Source of the DNA: JAENVT01 sp039931555
GTDB taxonomy: Bacteria > Actinomycetota > Acidimicrobiia > Acidimicrobiales > Ilumatobacteraceae
Direction: 5' to 3'
Length of the DNA stretch: 64,000 nt
Assembly: GCA_039931555.1 (NCBI GenBank)
Contig: JBDTRP010000145.1
Span: 46,583-110,582, forward strand
In this document: positions 28,564-37,555 of the stretch, in pieces
How positions within the stretch are numbered: position 1 is the stretch's first letter
Layout: each line of letters opens with the position of its first letter
The notes under the pieces: model-generated
What the model saw: the letters and a program-made list of their open reading frames with translations, nothing else
What the model was told of the DNA's origin: nothing
Database searches by the model: none
Made by a program: the position numbers and the translations under genes

Positions 28564-29298
28564 TCAGGCGTCGCCCGCGCTCGTCGCCAGGCCGGCCAGG
28601 TTGCACGCGTCGGGGTTGGCCGCCTCGGCCGCGGTGGTCTCATCGACCGGCGACAACTGCTCGCCGGTGCGCCATGCATCGAGGTACTTCCACGGCCACA
28701 CCTCGCCACGCCGCACAGCCCATTCATTGCCACTGCACGGCCAGGAGATGCCGAAGTGCGTGTGGCAGGCCGAGTTGCGGGCATTGCCGGTTTGACCCAT
28801 CACGCCCAGCGGCGTGCCGGAATCGAGCACATCGCCGGGTTGCACGGCGACCGAGTCGAGGTGGGCGAAGTAGTACCGCACGCCGTCGTCGCCCAGCATC
28901 GACACGTACTTGCCACCGCGTGTTGCCGGATCGTTGACCTTCGGGTCCCACGGGTCGGTGGTCCGCGTCTGGTGGACCGTGCCACCGATCGGGGCGACGA
29001 CCTCGGCGCCACACCCGAAGACGTCGCTCGCCGGGTAGTCGTGATGCTTGTGTGCGTAGCTGACCTTCTTGCCGGTGAAGGGAAAGACGTACAGCAGCGG
29101 ACGCGGCCGAGTCGTGGTCGTCGCCGCTGCGGTTGTCGCTGCAGCACTGGTCGGCGGCACGATCGTCGTCGAGGCAGCCGTCGGTGCAGGTCTCGGCGCG
29201 CTGGTCTCGGTCGCGACCGAGTTGGCAGAACAGCTCGCGGTCAACGCGAGCAACACCATCGCGTTCCGCAGGGCAGCCATCGTTCGCCAGCCTGTCAT
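28564..29298 (-). CDS. Secreted M23/LytM-like metallopeptidase
   Basis: About 244 aa. N-terminal signal segment (MAALRNAMVLLALTASCSANS), a Ser/Thr/Ala/Pro linker to about residue 65, then a LytM domain: zinc ligands in HKHHDYPASDVFG and CHTHFGISWPC. Cleaves peptidoglycan cross-bridges or acts as an amidase activator; catalytic residues appear complete. Start either ATG 29298 (MTGWRTMAAL) or ATG 29280 (MAALRNAM). Cysteine pairs in the domain suggest disulfides outside the cell. Divergent from the lipoprotein gene at 29321. Confidence 0.82.
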   Translation of the reverse strand: MTGWRTMAALRNAMVLLALTASCSANSVATETSAPRPAPTAASTTIVPPTSAAATTAAATTTTRPRPLLYVFPFTGKKVSYAHKHHDYPASDVFGCGAEVVAPIGGTVHQTRTTDPWDPKVNDPATRGGKYVSMLGDDGVRYYFAHLDSVAVQPGDVLDSGTPLGVMGQTGNARNSACHTHFGISWPCSGNEWAVRRGEVWPWKYLDAWRTGEQLSPVDETTAAEAANPDACNLAGLATSAGDA

Positions 29299-29306
29299 GG
29301 GGGATC

Positions 29307-29312
29307 TACCGT
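29307..29312 (+). promoter_or_regulatory. -10 box for leaderless lipoprotein gene
   Basis: TACCGT ending 8 nt before ATG 29321. Confidence 0.5.
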
Positions 29313-29320
29313 TGCGTGTC

Positions 29321-30511
29321 ATGAGGCGCCTGGCGAGTGTTGCGATCGGCATCACGATGCTCGCGGCATGCACCGTCGACGAGGGTTCCACGACCACCGA
29401 GACCCTGCCTCCGATCGGGAGCCCCAGCAACACCGTGCCGCCGACGGCGGCCACGACCCAGGCACCGACCACGCCCACCGAGCGGCCGCAGCCGATCACG
29501 ACCAGCACGATCGGACTGCCCGGCGGGGCGTGCGTGTTCTCGGCGCCAACGGGTGCAGCCGAGGTCACGTTCGAAGTCGGTACCCGGTTGTACAGCGTCA
29601 CGCCCGGCGGACCGCCGACCAGCTGCCTGACCGAGCTCACACTCGACAACGTCGGCCCACTTCGGTGGTCCCCCACAGGCGACCGGGTGCTGCTCAACTC
29701 GGTCACCGTCTTCGACGGCTCCCAAGCCCTGCCGACGGGCTACTTCTCGACCAACACCGGTGTCACGTGGTCGTACCCCACGGGCAAGGCACTGATCGCG
29801 CCGGCGGTCGCCGACCGGCACCTGCTGTGGCGCACCGCCGGCCAGCCGGGCACGCGCACCGACATCAGCTTCCTCGACCGCACCGACGTCGCCGCGTACC
29901 ATCCGGCCGGCAAGAACATCTTCGCCGCCGGGCTGGCCAGCGACGGCACCGCCGGGTTGTTCCTGGCCAGCAATCGCGGCGCGAACCCGCGGTTGATCGC
30001 CCAGCTCGATCAACCCGACACGGTCATCAGCGAGATCGCCCCGGATCCTTCAGGTTCACGCGTCTACTTCGTCCACGATCATGGCAATGGAAGCTTCCAC
30101 ATCCACGCTCTCGACCTCCCTGCCCTCGTCCTGACCGATGTCATCCAGGCGGTGGAGCCGGTCGCCAAGCTGACCGGTGGCACGATCGGCCTCGGCGCGA
30201 TCGCCTGGCGAATCGGAGCGTGTTCCGGCCTCACTCGCACGCAGATCACCGCTGCCGTCGGCGGTGCGACTGATCAGCCGGCGGCGTTCGCCACGCTGTC
30301 GACCGAGCCCGTTGGCTGGCTCGACGCGCAGCAGTTGGTGATGTCGGTGCGGGCGACGGGCTGCAGCGGCCCGAGCGATCTGTGGACGTGGAACGTCGTC
30401 ACCTCTGTCGCGACCCCGCTGGTCTCGGGTGTCGACAACGTCGCGATCCGTTCCGTCCTGACAACGTTCGGCGAGCTCCCCGGCGACATCAACAGTGCGG
30501 CGCCTGGTTGA
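29321..30511 (+). CDS. Lipoprotein with TolB-like beta-propeller
   Basis: 396 aa. Lipoprotein signal MRRLASVAIGITMLAAC with Cys17, then a Thr/Pro-rich linker to about residue 65, then repeats of the kind LRWSPTGDRVLL, AAYHPAGKNIFAAG and IAPDPSGSRVYFVHD, which are WD40/TolB-type propeller blades. Probably anchored outside the membrane and involved in binding. No catalytic motif. The stop lies 7 nt from the end of the convergent MFS gene. Confidence 0.75.
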   Translation: MRRLASVAIGITMLAACTVDEGSTTTETLPPIGSPSNTVPPTAATTQAPTTPTERPQPITTSTIGLPGGACVFSAPTGAAEVTFEVGTRLYSVTPGGPPTSCLTELTLDNVGPLRWSPTGDRVLLNSVTVFDGSQALPTGYFSTNTGVTWSYPTGKALIAPAVADRHLLWRTAGQPGTRTDISFLDRTDVAAYHPAGKNIFAAGLASDGTAGLFLASNRGANPRLIAQLDQPDTVISEIAPDPSGSRVYFVHDHGNGSFHIHALDLPALVLTDVIQAVEPVAKLTGGTIGLGAIAWRIGACSGLTRTQITAAVGGATDQPAAFATLSTEPVGWLDAQQLVMSVRATGCSGPSDLWTWNVVTSVATPLVSGVDNVAIRSVLTTFGELPGDINSAAPG

Positions 30512-30517
30512 TGACCT

Positions 30518-31831
30518 TCACTGTGACTCGGTCGAGTCACCCTCACGATGTTCCGCCTCGATCTCCTCGAAGCGATCGATCAGTCGCAACGACGGGAACG
30601 CGAACCACCAGATGCCCACCACCGCGAGGGTCGCGACACCGCCACCGATGACCGTCGCCGACGTCCCGACCGCTTGGGCGACCATGCCGCTCTCGAAGGC
30701 CCCCAACTCGTTGGATGCACCGATGAAGACGGATTCCACCGCCAACACCCTGCCGAGCTTCTCGTCGGGCGTGACCAGCGGCACGAGCGAACTACGGATG
30801 AACACGCTGACCATGTCGGCTGCAGACAGCACCACCAGCGCCAGGAACGCAAGCAGGTAGTTGCGGGTGACGCCCAGCACGACGGTGCCGACACCGAACA
30901 CACCGACGACCGTGAGCAACGTCTTGCCCACATGTCGCCTGACCGGGCGGGCCGCCATGATCAGCGCCATCGCCGCCGCGCCGAAACCTGGCGCGGCGCG
31001 CAGCCATCCGTAGGCGACATCGCCGACACCCAACCGATCCTTGGCGATGACGGGGATCAATGCCACCGCACCGCCGAACAGGACGGCGAACAAATCGAGG
31101 GCGATGGCCGCCAACAGCACAGGGGTTCGCCGGATGAACACCAGCCCCTCCACTGCCGTACGCAACGTCGGCCGGTTGTCGAGGTCGGGCGCGAGCGGCT
31201 CGCGCACGAACGTCTGCGTCGACAGCACCAACGCGCTGCAGAAGATCAGCGAGGTTGCGCCGAGGTACGCAACCCACGGATCGACTGCGTACAGAAACCC
31301 GCCCACCGCCGGGCCGACGATGATCGCACCGGTCCACATCGCCGAGTAGAGGGCGATCACCTTGGGCAGTGCCCCCGCAGGGGCGACCATCGGCGGCATC
31401 GACCGCATTGCGGGTGCCTGGAACGCGCGGGCGATCCCGAACGTGAACGCAATTCCGAACAGCGGGATCACCGACGTCGGCTTGTTGAGCGCGTAGAACA
31501 TCAACGCCGCAGACGTCACCACCTCGGCGCCCACGGTGATCAGGGCGATGGCCTTACGGCTGAAATGGTCTGCCACCGAACCCGTGACCAGCACGAGCAT
31601 CGCAATGGGCAAGAACTCGGCGAGGCCCATCCAGCCGAGGTCGGACTTCCGGCCAGTGATGTCGTAGGCCTGCTTCAACAACACAGTGGCCTGCAGCGCG
31701 ATGCCGCTGTACAGGATGCCGTTGCTGATCAGCAGCCGGCGAACGGGGGTGGATTGCCAAACCTGTCGAGTGGAGAGCGGCGAGGGGGTTGCTTGCGAGG
31801 TGGACACGACGGACGCCAACCCTAATTGCAC
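30518..31831 (-). CDS. MFS transporter (EntS-like MFS_3)
   Basis: 437 aa with 11-12 hydrophobic segments; the motif-A region is GSVADHFSRKAI and an internal repeat is near RPVRRHVGKTLL. Resembles EntS/enterobactin-exporter and macrolide-efflux type MFS proteins. C-terminal tail is acidic (EEIEAEHREGDSTESQ). Start uncertain: GTG 31831 is the longest, and GTG 31807 (VSTSQATPS) is downstream of a TAGGGT box. Divergent from the amidase with 16 nt between the longest starts. Confidence 0.82.
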   Translation of the reverse strand: MQLGLASVVSTSQATPSPLSTRQVWQSTPVRRLLISNGILYSGIALQATVLLKQAYDITGRKSDLGWMGLAEFLPIAMLVLVTGSVADHFSRKAIALITVGAEVVTSAALMFYALNKPTSVIPLFGIAFTFGIARAFQAPAMRSMPPMVAPAGALPKVIALYSAMWTGAIIVGPAVGGFLYAVDPWVAYLGATSLIFCSALVLSTQTFVREPLAPDLDNRPTLRTAVEGLVFIRRTPVLLAAIALDLFAVLFGGAVALIPVIAKDRLGVGDVAYGWLRAAPGFGAAAMALIMAARPVRRHVGKTLLTVVGVFGVGTVVLGVTRNYLLAFLALVVLSAADMVSVFIRSSLVPLVTPDEKLGRVLAVESVFIGASNELGAFESGMVAQAVGTSATVIGGGVATLAVVGIWWFAFPSLRLIDRFEEIEAEHREGDSTESQ

Positions 31832-31847
31832 GTGCTACACAGGGCCC

Positions 31848-33299
31848 ATGTCGTCGCTCGCCGCACTGAGCTCACTCGCAACCGAGACCAGGTGGATGGA
31901 TGCCACCGACCAGGCGGCGCTCGTGCGACGCGGTGAGGTCACCGCCGCCGAACTGCTCGAGGCAGCGATCGAGCGCATCGAGCACCTCGATCCACAACTG
32001 AACGCGGTGATCATCCGCTGGTTCGACGAGGCGCGCGCTACGGCAGCGCACCTGCCGGACGGGCCGTTCCATGGCGTGCCGTTCCTCCTGAAGGACCTGT
32101 GGGCGCACTACGAGGGCCAGCCGCTGACGAACGGTTGCCAGGCCCTGAAAGACGCACTGCCGATCTCGCCGCAGGACACGACGCTGGTCGCCCGGTTCCG
32201 CCGAGCCGGCCTGAACATCGCCGGCCGCACCAACAGCCCGGAGTTCGGCAGCTTGCCCACCACCGAGCCCGCCGCGTGGGGTGCGACACGCAACCCCTGG
32301 AGCATCGGCCACTCGCCCGGCGGCTCGAGCGGCGGGTCGGCTGCCGCCGTTGCTGCCGGGATGGTGCCGTTCGCCCACGCCAGCGACGGCGGAGGGTCCA
32401 TCCGCATCCCTGCATCGTGCTGTGGCCTGGTCGGACTCAAGCCGTCGCAGGGACGGATCACGCTGGGACCATTTCGCGACGAGAGCAACCTCGGGGTCGA
32501 GCTCGGTGTCAGTCGCACCGTCCGCGACACCGCAGCGTTGCTCGATGCCGTGCGCGGCCCCGGCGTCGGCGACACGGTGATCGCCCCACTGCCGCAACGG
32601 CCCTACGTCGACGAGGTCGGCGCAGACCCGGGACGCCTGCGGATCGGCCTGCTCGACGAGCATCCCTTCGGCGGCGCGCTGCACGACGACTGCCGCGACG
32701 CGGTACGTGCCGCGGCCGCACTGCTCGAGTCGCTCGGCCACCACGTCGAGCTCGGGTCGCCCGCAGCGTTGGCAAACCGGGAGTTCGGCCAACGGTTCTC
32801 GGCACTCTGGAGCACCAACATGGGCGTCTCGGTGAAGCGGATCGAAGCACAGCTCGGGCGGCCGATCACCGAGGGCGAGATCGAACCCGTCAACCGCGCT
32901 CAGGTCGAGTTCGCCCGCAGGGTCAGCGCCGTCGACTACGCCCTCGCGCTCGCCGCGACTGTCGAGTTCCGCCGAGCCGTGCAGCAGTGGTGGAGCGACG
33001 GGTGGGATCTGTTGCTGACCCCCACACTGGCCGAACCGCCTGCCCCGTTGGGGACCTTCGCCAACGACGCCGCGTCACCGATGAACCCGATGATCAGGGC
33101 GGCTGCATACGTGCCGTTCACGCCGCCGTTCAACTCCAGCGGGCAACCGGCGATCAACCTGCCGCTCCACTGGAACGGCGCCGGGCTGCCGATCGGCATC
33201 CAGCTGGTCGCCGGGTACGGGCGGGAGGATGTGTTGTTGCAAGTCGCCGCACAACTCGAGGCAGCCCGACCATGGGCGAACCGGTATCCGACCATCTGA
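31848..33299 (+). CDS. Amidase-signature family hydrolase
   Basis: 483 aa. Ser-cisSer-Lys triad: Lys82 in LLKDLW, the GGSSGGSAAA block at 158-166, and Ser184 in SDGGGSIRIPAS. Acts on a linear or cyclic amide; the overall sequence recalls 6-aminohexanoate-cyclic-dimer hydrolase-like members, but the substrate cannot be fixed. GatA seems less likely because no gatB or gatC gene is nearby. Stands alone, with its start 16 nt from the divergent transporter start. Confidence 0.85.
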   Translation: MSSLAALSSLATETRWMDATDQAALVRRGEVTAAELLEAAIERIEHLDPQLNAVIIRWFDEARATAAHLPDGPFHGVPFLLKDLWAHYEGQPLTNGCQALKDALPISPQDTTLVARFRRAGLNIAGRTNSPEFGSLPTTEPAAWGATRNPWSIGHSPGGSSGGSAAAVAAGMVPFAHASDGGGSIRIPASCCGLVGLKPSQGRITLGPFRDESNLGVELGVSRTVRDTAALLDAVRGPGVGDTVIAPLPQRPYVDEVGADPGRLRIGLLDEHPFGGALHDDCRDAVRAAAALLESLGHHVELGSPAALANREFGQRFSALWSTNMGVSVKRIEAQLGRPITEGEIEPVNRAQVEFARRVSAVDYALALAATVEFRRAVQQWWSDGWDLLLTPTLAEPPAPLGTFANDAASPMNPMIRAAAYVPFTPPFNSSGQPAINLPLHWNGAGLPIGIQLVAGYGREDVLLQVAAQLEAARPWANRYPTI

Positions 33300-33400
33300 A
33301 CTGTCGATTCCTGCCGCCTCTGTTCCGTTTGTGTGACGAATAGTGCAGTTTCGAGAAATCTCGCCGAAAGTGAATCCAAACGGCCTCTTGAAACGTCTAT

Positions 33401-33751
33401 ATGAATGTGAACGCCATGCACCGCTCCGCCCCCACCTCCTCGGCCACTTCGATGGCCAGTTCACGGCCGAACACGGCGGAGTTGATGATCCTGGCGTTGA
33501 AGGCCGGAGCCGGGGCTGCACTCGTCGCAGCACTGCTGGCCGGCCATGTGCCCGAAGTCGTGATCGTCGTCGGTGTCATCGTCGTGGCGTCGTTGATCGG
33601 CTGGCACCGCACCCAGATGGTGCCCGCCCGGGTTCGCTCGCAGCACCGCTTCACCGTTGTGTCACGATGCGGCGATGGGTTCGTCACGATCGACTCCTCC
33701 GGCGCGCGGCGCGTCGCACGTCGTTTGGTGCTCGACGGCCCTTCCAACTGA
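33401..33751 (+). CDS. Small membrane protein, uncertain
   Basis: 116 aa (or 111 aa from ATG 33416). A hydrophobic hairpin is at about 30-68 (LMILALKAGAGAALVAALLAG ... VVIVVGVIVVASLIGW), then a basic tail. No known family recognised. The upstream 100 nt are relatively AT-rich and hold a CGAGA/TCTCG mini-hairpin at 33353-33364. Ends 26 nt before the LLM gene, so it may be the first gene of that unit. Confidence 0.45.
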   Translation: MNVNAMHRSAPTSSATSMASSRPNTAELMILALKAGAGAALVAALLAGHVPEVVIVVGVIVVASLIGWHRTQMVPARVRSQHRFTVVSRCGDGFVTIDSSGARRVARRLVLDGPSN

Positions 33752-33777
33752 GGTAGGCCTCGTCGGACTACAGGCCC

Positions 33778-34695
33778 GTGGGTAGCCAGCCGCACATCCG
33801 CATCGGCTACGCGTTCGGTACTCGCACCCGGCTCAACGACGGCGGCTTCTCGACGGTGGTCGACGCGCTCGAGCGGCTCGGGTTCGACAGTTTGTGGCTC
33901 AGCGAACGCATCGGGGGCGACGCACCCGACCCGCTCGTCGGCATGGCGTTCGCCGCGGGGCGCACCGCCCGGCTGAAGTTCGGTATGAGCGTGATGGTGC
34001 TGCCCGGTCGCAACCCGATCGTGCTCGCCAAGGAGTTGGCGACGCTCGATCGGTTGTCGAACGGTCGGCTGCTCCCGGCGTTCGGGCTCGGTGTGGCCGA
34101 CCCACACGAGCAACAGGCCTTCGGTGTCGAACGCGGCGCCCGCGCCAAGTTGTTCGACGAAGCGCTCGCCGTGCTGCGTGGCGCGTGGGCGCCGGGAACC
34201 TTGACCCACCACGGCGACCACTTCGACTACGACGACCTGCGCGTGCAACCCAAGCCGCTGCAGCCCCAGCTCGACGTCTGGCTCGGCGGCATCGCCGCAT
34301 CCGAGCTGCGCCGCGTCGGGCGACTGGCCGATGGCTGGTTGCCCAGCTTCGTCACTCCCGACGATGTGGCGCGCGGGCGCGAGACGATCGAGCGCACCCT
34401 CGCCGAGCACGATCGTCACATCGACGTGGACCACTACGGCGCCTTGATCTCGTACGCGTCGGGGCCGATTCCCCAGCAAGTCGTCGAGCTGTTGGCTCGC
34501 CGGCGACCAGACCTCGACGACCCGACGGTGCTGGTACCACGGGGCTGGGATGCCCTCATGGACACCATCGACCGGTTCGTCGCCGTGGGCACGAGCAAGT
34601 TCGTCATCTTGCCGATCGTCGAGCCGTCGACGCCTGCTGAGTGGGTCGAACACCTCGAGCAGGCCGCGCCGATCGTGCTCGCTCGCCAGACCTGA
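33778..34695 (+). CDS. LLM-class flavin/F420-dependent oxidoreductase
   Basis: 305 aa, luciferase-like TIM barrel: RIGYAFGTRTRLNDGGFSTVVDALERLGFDSLWLSER at the N-terminus, then LKFGMSVMVLPGRNPIVLAKELATLDRLSNGRLLPAFGLG. This segment is typical of F420-type LLM proteins. GTG 33778 start. Forms a unit with the MarR gene 41 nt downstream. Substrate unknown. Confidence 0.83.
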   Translation: MGSQPHIRIGYAFGTRTRLNDGGFSTVVDALERLGFDSLWLSERIGGDAPDPLVGMAFAAGRTARLKFGMSVMVLPGRNPIVLAKELATLDRLSNGRLLPAFGLGVADPHEQQAFGVERGARAKLFDEALAVLRGAWAPGTLTHHGDHFDYDDLRVQPKPLQPQLDVWLGGIAASELRRVGRLADGWLPSFVTPDDVARGRETIERTLAEHDRHIDVDHYGALISYASGPIPQQVVELLARRRPDLDDPTVLVPRGWDALMDTIDRFVAVGTSKFVILPIVEPSTPAEWVEHLEQAAPIVLARQT

Positions 34696-34736
34696 GGCAT
34701 GATCAATGATCGACACCGTGCCCGAGAGGACAGTCC

Positions 34737-35246
34737 GTGCCACCTGCACAGCCCTTACCCGATGATCCGATCGACCTTGCCCATGCCAGCTGGACGGGTC
34801 AGGGGTGGGGGCAAGCCGCCGACGGCATGGCAGTTGTCACCTCGATCATGCGCGTGCAGCAGGTGCTGCTGGCACGCGTCGAAGCGATCCTGCGTCCACT
34901 CGGGCTGACCTTCGCCCGCTACGAGGTGCTGATGCTCCTGCGCTTCAGCCGTAAGGGCTACCTACCCGTCGGCAAGATCGGCGAGCGTTTGCAGGTGCAC
35001 CCGGCCAGCGTGACGAACGCGGTGCAACGGCTGGAGCAGGACGGATTTGTCCACCGGACGGCGAACCCGGTCGACGGTCGCAGCGTGCTCGCCGAGATCA
35101 CACTGCGCGGCAGGCGACTGACCGAAGCGGCCACAGCGCAGCTCAATGGCCAGGTCTTCTCGATCGTTCCGATCCCGCCGTCCGAGCAACGCGAGATCTA
35201 CACGGTGCTGAAAGGCATGCGTCGGGCCTTCGGAGATTTCAGCTGA
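34737..35246 (+). CDS. MarR-family transcriptional regulator
   Basis: 169 aa. Winged helix: LGLTFARYEVLMLLRFSRKGYLPVGKIGERLQVHPASVTNAVQRLEQDGFVHRTANPVDGRSVLAEITLRGR. DNA-recognition helix is about 80-95 and the wing is around DGRS. GTG 34737 is preceded by GAGAGGACAG. It lies 38 nt upstream of icmA, whose promoter holds an operator-like sequence repeated before four other transcription units as far as 59 kb. It is the only local regulator candidate for this regulon (inference); ligand perhaps an acyl-CoA. Confidence 0.88.
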   Translation: MPPAQPLPDDPIDLAHASWTGQGWGQAADGMAVVTSIMRVQQVLLARVEAILRPLGLTFARYEVLMLLRFSRKGYLPVGKIGERLQVHPASVTNAVQRLEQDGFVHRTANPVDGRSVLAEITLRGRRLTEAATAQLNGQVFSIVPIPPSEQREIYTVLKGMRRAFGDFS

Positions 35247-35259
35247 ACTACCACAATGC

Positions 35260-35276
35260 TTTGACGTCCAATTAAA
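35260..35276 (+). promoter_or_regulatory. Regulon operator candidate upstream of icmAB
   Basis: TTTGACGTCCAATTAAA. Overlaps the TAAACT -10 box at 35273-35278, which ends 6 nt before ATG 35285. This arrangement fits repression. Related to sites at 43562, 50186, 52285 and 59262. Confidence 0.6.
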
Positions 35277-35278
35277 CT
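35273..35278 (+). promoter_or_regulatory. -10 box for leaderless icmA
   Basis: TAAACT ending 6 nt before ATG 35285. Confidence 0.45.
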
Positions 35279-35284
35279 GCCGAG

Positions 35285-36925
35285 ATGCCCACCAACCGTG
35301 AGCTCTGGGAGCAAGCATTCGCCGAGTCGCCGGTGCGCGACACCGACTACACCACCATGTCGGGCATTCCACTCGATCCGGTGTACGGCCCCGACGACGG
35401 GTCGGGTGATTATCCGGGGCAGTATCCGTACATGCGTGGGCCCTACGCCTCGATGTACCGATCGAAGCTGTGGACGATGCGGATGTTCGCCGGGTTCGGT
35501 ACCGCCGACGACACCAACTGGCGGTTCAAGGAGATCATCAAGTCCGGCGGTGACGGGCTGTCGACGGCGTTCGACATGCCCACGCTTCTCGGGATCGACA
35601 GCGACCATCCGATGGCGTTGGGCGAGGTCGGCCGGTGCGGTGTTGCGGTCGATTCGCTGGCCGACATGGAAGACCTGTACGCCGGCATCGATCTGGGCAC
35701 GACCACGACATCGATGACCATCAACTCCCCCGCCGCGGTGATCTTCGCGATGTTCGTTGCCCAGGCCGAGAAAGCCGGCATCCACCGCACCCGGCTGGGC
35801 GGAACCTTGCAGAACGACATCTTGAAGGAGTACCAGGCTCAGAAGGAGTTCGTCTTCCCGCCACGGCCGTCGATGCGCTTGGTTCGAGACACCATCGAGT
35901 TCACCGCTGCGGAGATGCCACGCTGGCACTCCATCTCGATCTCCGGCTACCACATCCGCGAGGCGGGTTCGTCGGCGGTCGAAGAGTTGGCGTTCACGCT
36001 CGCCAACGGGTTTGCCTACGTCGAACTGGCGATGCAGGCCGGACTCCCCGTCGACTCGTTCGCCCCGCGGCTGTCGTTCTTCTTCAATGCTCACATCGAC
36101 TTCTTCGAAGAGATCGCCAAGTACCGCGCGGCCCGCCGCATCTGGGCGCGCTGGCTGAGGGATCGATACGGCGCCAAGCTCGAGCGGTCGATGCAACTGC
36201 GCTTCCACACCCAGACCGCGGGCGTGTCGCTGACAGCGCAGCAGCCCGAGGTCAACATCGTGCGCACCGCCATCGAGGCGTTGGCCGGAGTGCTGGGTGG
36301 CACGCAGTCGTTGCACACCAACTCGATGGACGAGGCCATGGCCTTGCCGACGGAGAGGACGGCCCGCATCGCCCTGCGCACCCAACAGGTCATCGCCCAT
36401 GAGACCAACGTCGCCCACGTTGCCGACCCGCTCGGTGGTTCGTGGTACGTCGAACACCTCACCGACGAAGTCGAACGGCAGGCCGAGGAACTGTTCGCCT
36501 ACCTCGACGAGTTGGGCAATGGCTCGATGCTCGAGGGAGCCATCAAGGGCATCGAGGACAACTGGTTCCAGGGCAAGATCGCCGACAGCGCCTACGACCT
36601 CGAGCGACGGTTCAACACCGGGCGCCGCATCATCGTCGGTGTCAACGCCTTCACCGAAGGCAGCGAGGAATCACAGATCCCGCTGCTGCAGATCACCAAC
36701 GAGGACGAAACACGGCAGCTGAAGCGCCTCGAGCAAGTTCGCCACGATCGCGATCAAACGGCGGTCGACGCCGCACTGCGCCGCATCGAGGCCGAAGCCG
36801 CCGATCCGGAGGTCAACCTCATGCCCGGGCTGATCGACGCCGTTGGTGTCTACGCAACCCTCGGTGAGGTCATGGCTTCGCTCGGCAGCGTGTTCGGTCG
36901 CCACGTCGAAGTGCCGACCATCTAG
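35285..36925 (+). CDS. icmA: Isobutyryl-CoA mutase large subunit (B12-dependent acyl-CoA mutase)
   Basis: 546 aa catalytic TIM barrel without the B12-binding domain, which is encoded by the next gene. Substrate-pocket residues were aligned by eye to methylmalonyl-CoA mutase: Phe68 (MRMFAGFG) where that enzyme has Tyr89, and Gln186 (KEYQAQKEF) where it has Arg207. This Phe/Gln pair is the published isobutyryl-CoA mutase signature. Ala95 (LSTAFD) argues against 2-hydroxyisobutyryl-CoA mutase, which has Asp there. It would interconvert isobutyryl- and n-butyryl-CoA. The stop overlaps the GTG of icmB (TAGTG). Confidence 0.87.
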   Translation: MPTNRELWEQAFAESPVRDTDYTTMSGIPLDPVYGPDDGSGDYPGQYPYMRGPYASMYRSKLWTMRMFAGFGTADDTNWRFKEIIKSGGDGLSTAFDMPTLLGIDSDHPMALGEVGRCGVAVDSLADMEDLYAGIDLGTTTTSMTINSPAAVIFAMFVAQAEKAGIHRTRLGGTLQNDILKEYQAQKEFVFPPRPSMRLVRDTIEFTAAEMPRWHSISISGYHIREAGSSAVEELAFTLANGFAYVELAMQAGLPVDSFAPRLSFFFNAHIDFFEEIAKYRAARRIWARWLRDRYGAKLERSMQLRFHTQTAGVSLTAQQPEVNIVRTAIEALAGVLGGTQSLHTNSMDEAMALPTERTARIALRTQQVIAHETNVAHVADPLGGSWYVEHLTDEVERQAEELFAYLDELGNGSMLEGAIKGIEDNWFQGKIADSAYDLERRFNTGRRIIVGVNAFTEGSEESQIPLLQITNEDETRQLKRLEQVRHDRDQTAVDAALRRIEAEAADPEVNLMPGLIDAVGVYATLGEVMASLGSVFGRHVEVPTI

Positions 36926-37326
36926 TGGCTGCCCAACGGATCCTCATCGCCAAGGTCGGCCTCGACGGCCACGACCGCGGCATCAAGGTGGTCGCTCGAA
37001 TCCTGCGCGATGCGGGGTACGAGGTCATCTACACCGGCCTGTTCCAGACTCCGGCGACCGTTGCTGCCGCCGCGGTCGACGAAGACGTCGACGCCATCGG
37101 GCTGTCGATGCTGTCGGGCGCGCACATGACGTTGGCGCCGCTGGTTGTCAGCGAGACCCGGGCCCGCGGCGTCGACATCCCCGTGATCGTCGGCGGAATC
37201 GTCCCCGAGCCCGACATCGCCAAGTTGAAAGAGGCCGGCATCGCCGCCGTGCTGACCCCCGGAGCCACCTCCGCGCAGATCGTGGCCGAGGTCGCGGCTG
37301 CACTCGCAGCTGCCGCCAACGCCTGA
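36925..37326 (+). CDS. icmB: Isobutyryl-CoA mutase small (B12-binding) subunit
   Basis: 133 aa. Cobalamin-binding signature D14-x-H16-x-x-G19 (GLDGHDRG) with the following SMLSG and VIVGGIVP segments, forming the base-off/His-on site. Matches the stand-alone B12 subunit of split mutases. GTG 36925 overlaps the icmA stop by one base. No MeaI/G-protein chaperone gene is seen in this window. Confidence 0.9.
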   Translation: MAAQRILIAKVGLDGHDRGIKVVARILRDAGYEVIYTGLFQTPATVAAAAVDEDVDAIGLSMLSGAHMTLAPLVVSETRARGVDIPVIVGGIVPEPDIAKLKEAGIAAVLTPGATSAQIVAEVAAALAAAANA

Positions 37327-37469
37327 GCCGGTGCGCCTTCAGCGGCAAGCAGCGCGCCATTTCACGACCCGTTGCGAATCATCTGTGACGTTCGCGGTAC
37401 TCCGGCGAGCCGTCGCCAATGCCTCGGCCGAATACACCTAGTAGGTGCCAAATTCACGGTCTGCGCGGG

Positions 37470-37518
37470 GAAGTGCGTACTTTCGAAGCACACAGGTCGC
37501 GTTGAAAGTACGCACTTC
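37470..37518. repeat. Dispersed inverted repeat B, copy 1
   Basis: Perfect 15-bp arms GAAGTGCGTACTTTC and GAAAGTACGCACTTC around a 19-nt spacer. A second copy with identical arms and the same spacer length is at 47942-47990. Lies in the 229-nt convergent gap between icmB and acoC; the rest of the gap shows only two GCCAATGCCT boxes flanking it. Confidence 0.85.
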
Positions 37519-37555
37519 GTCCAGCAGCGTCGGGAACCCCCCTTCGAGCCAATGC

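Noticed and set aside
27616..30273. A very long open frame (about 885 codons) on the plus strand
   Set aside because: It runs through four better-supported genes on both strands, is Arg/Pro-rich, and has no recognisable domain. Long shadow frames are common in high-GC DNA.
35285..36925. 2-hydroxyisobutyryl-CoA mutase or methylmalonyl-CoA mutase
   Set aside because: Phe68/Gln186 and Ala95 do not fit those enzymes; isobutyryl-CoA mutase fits better.
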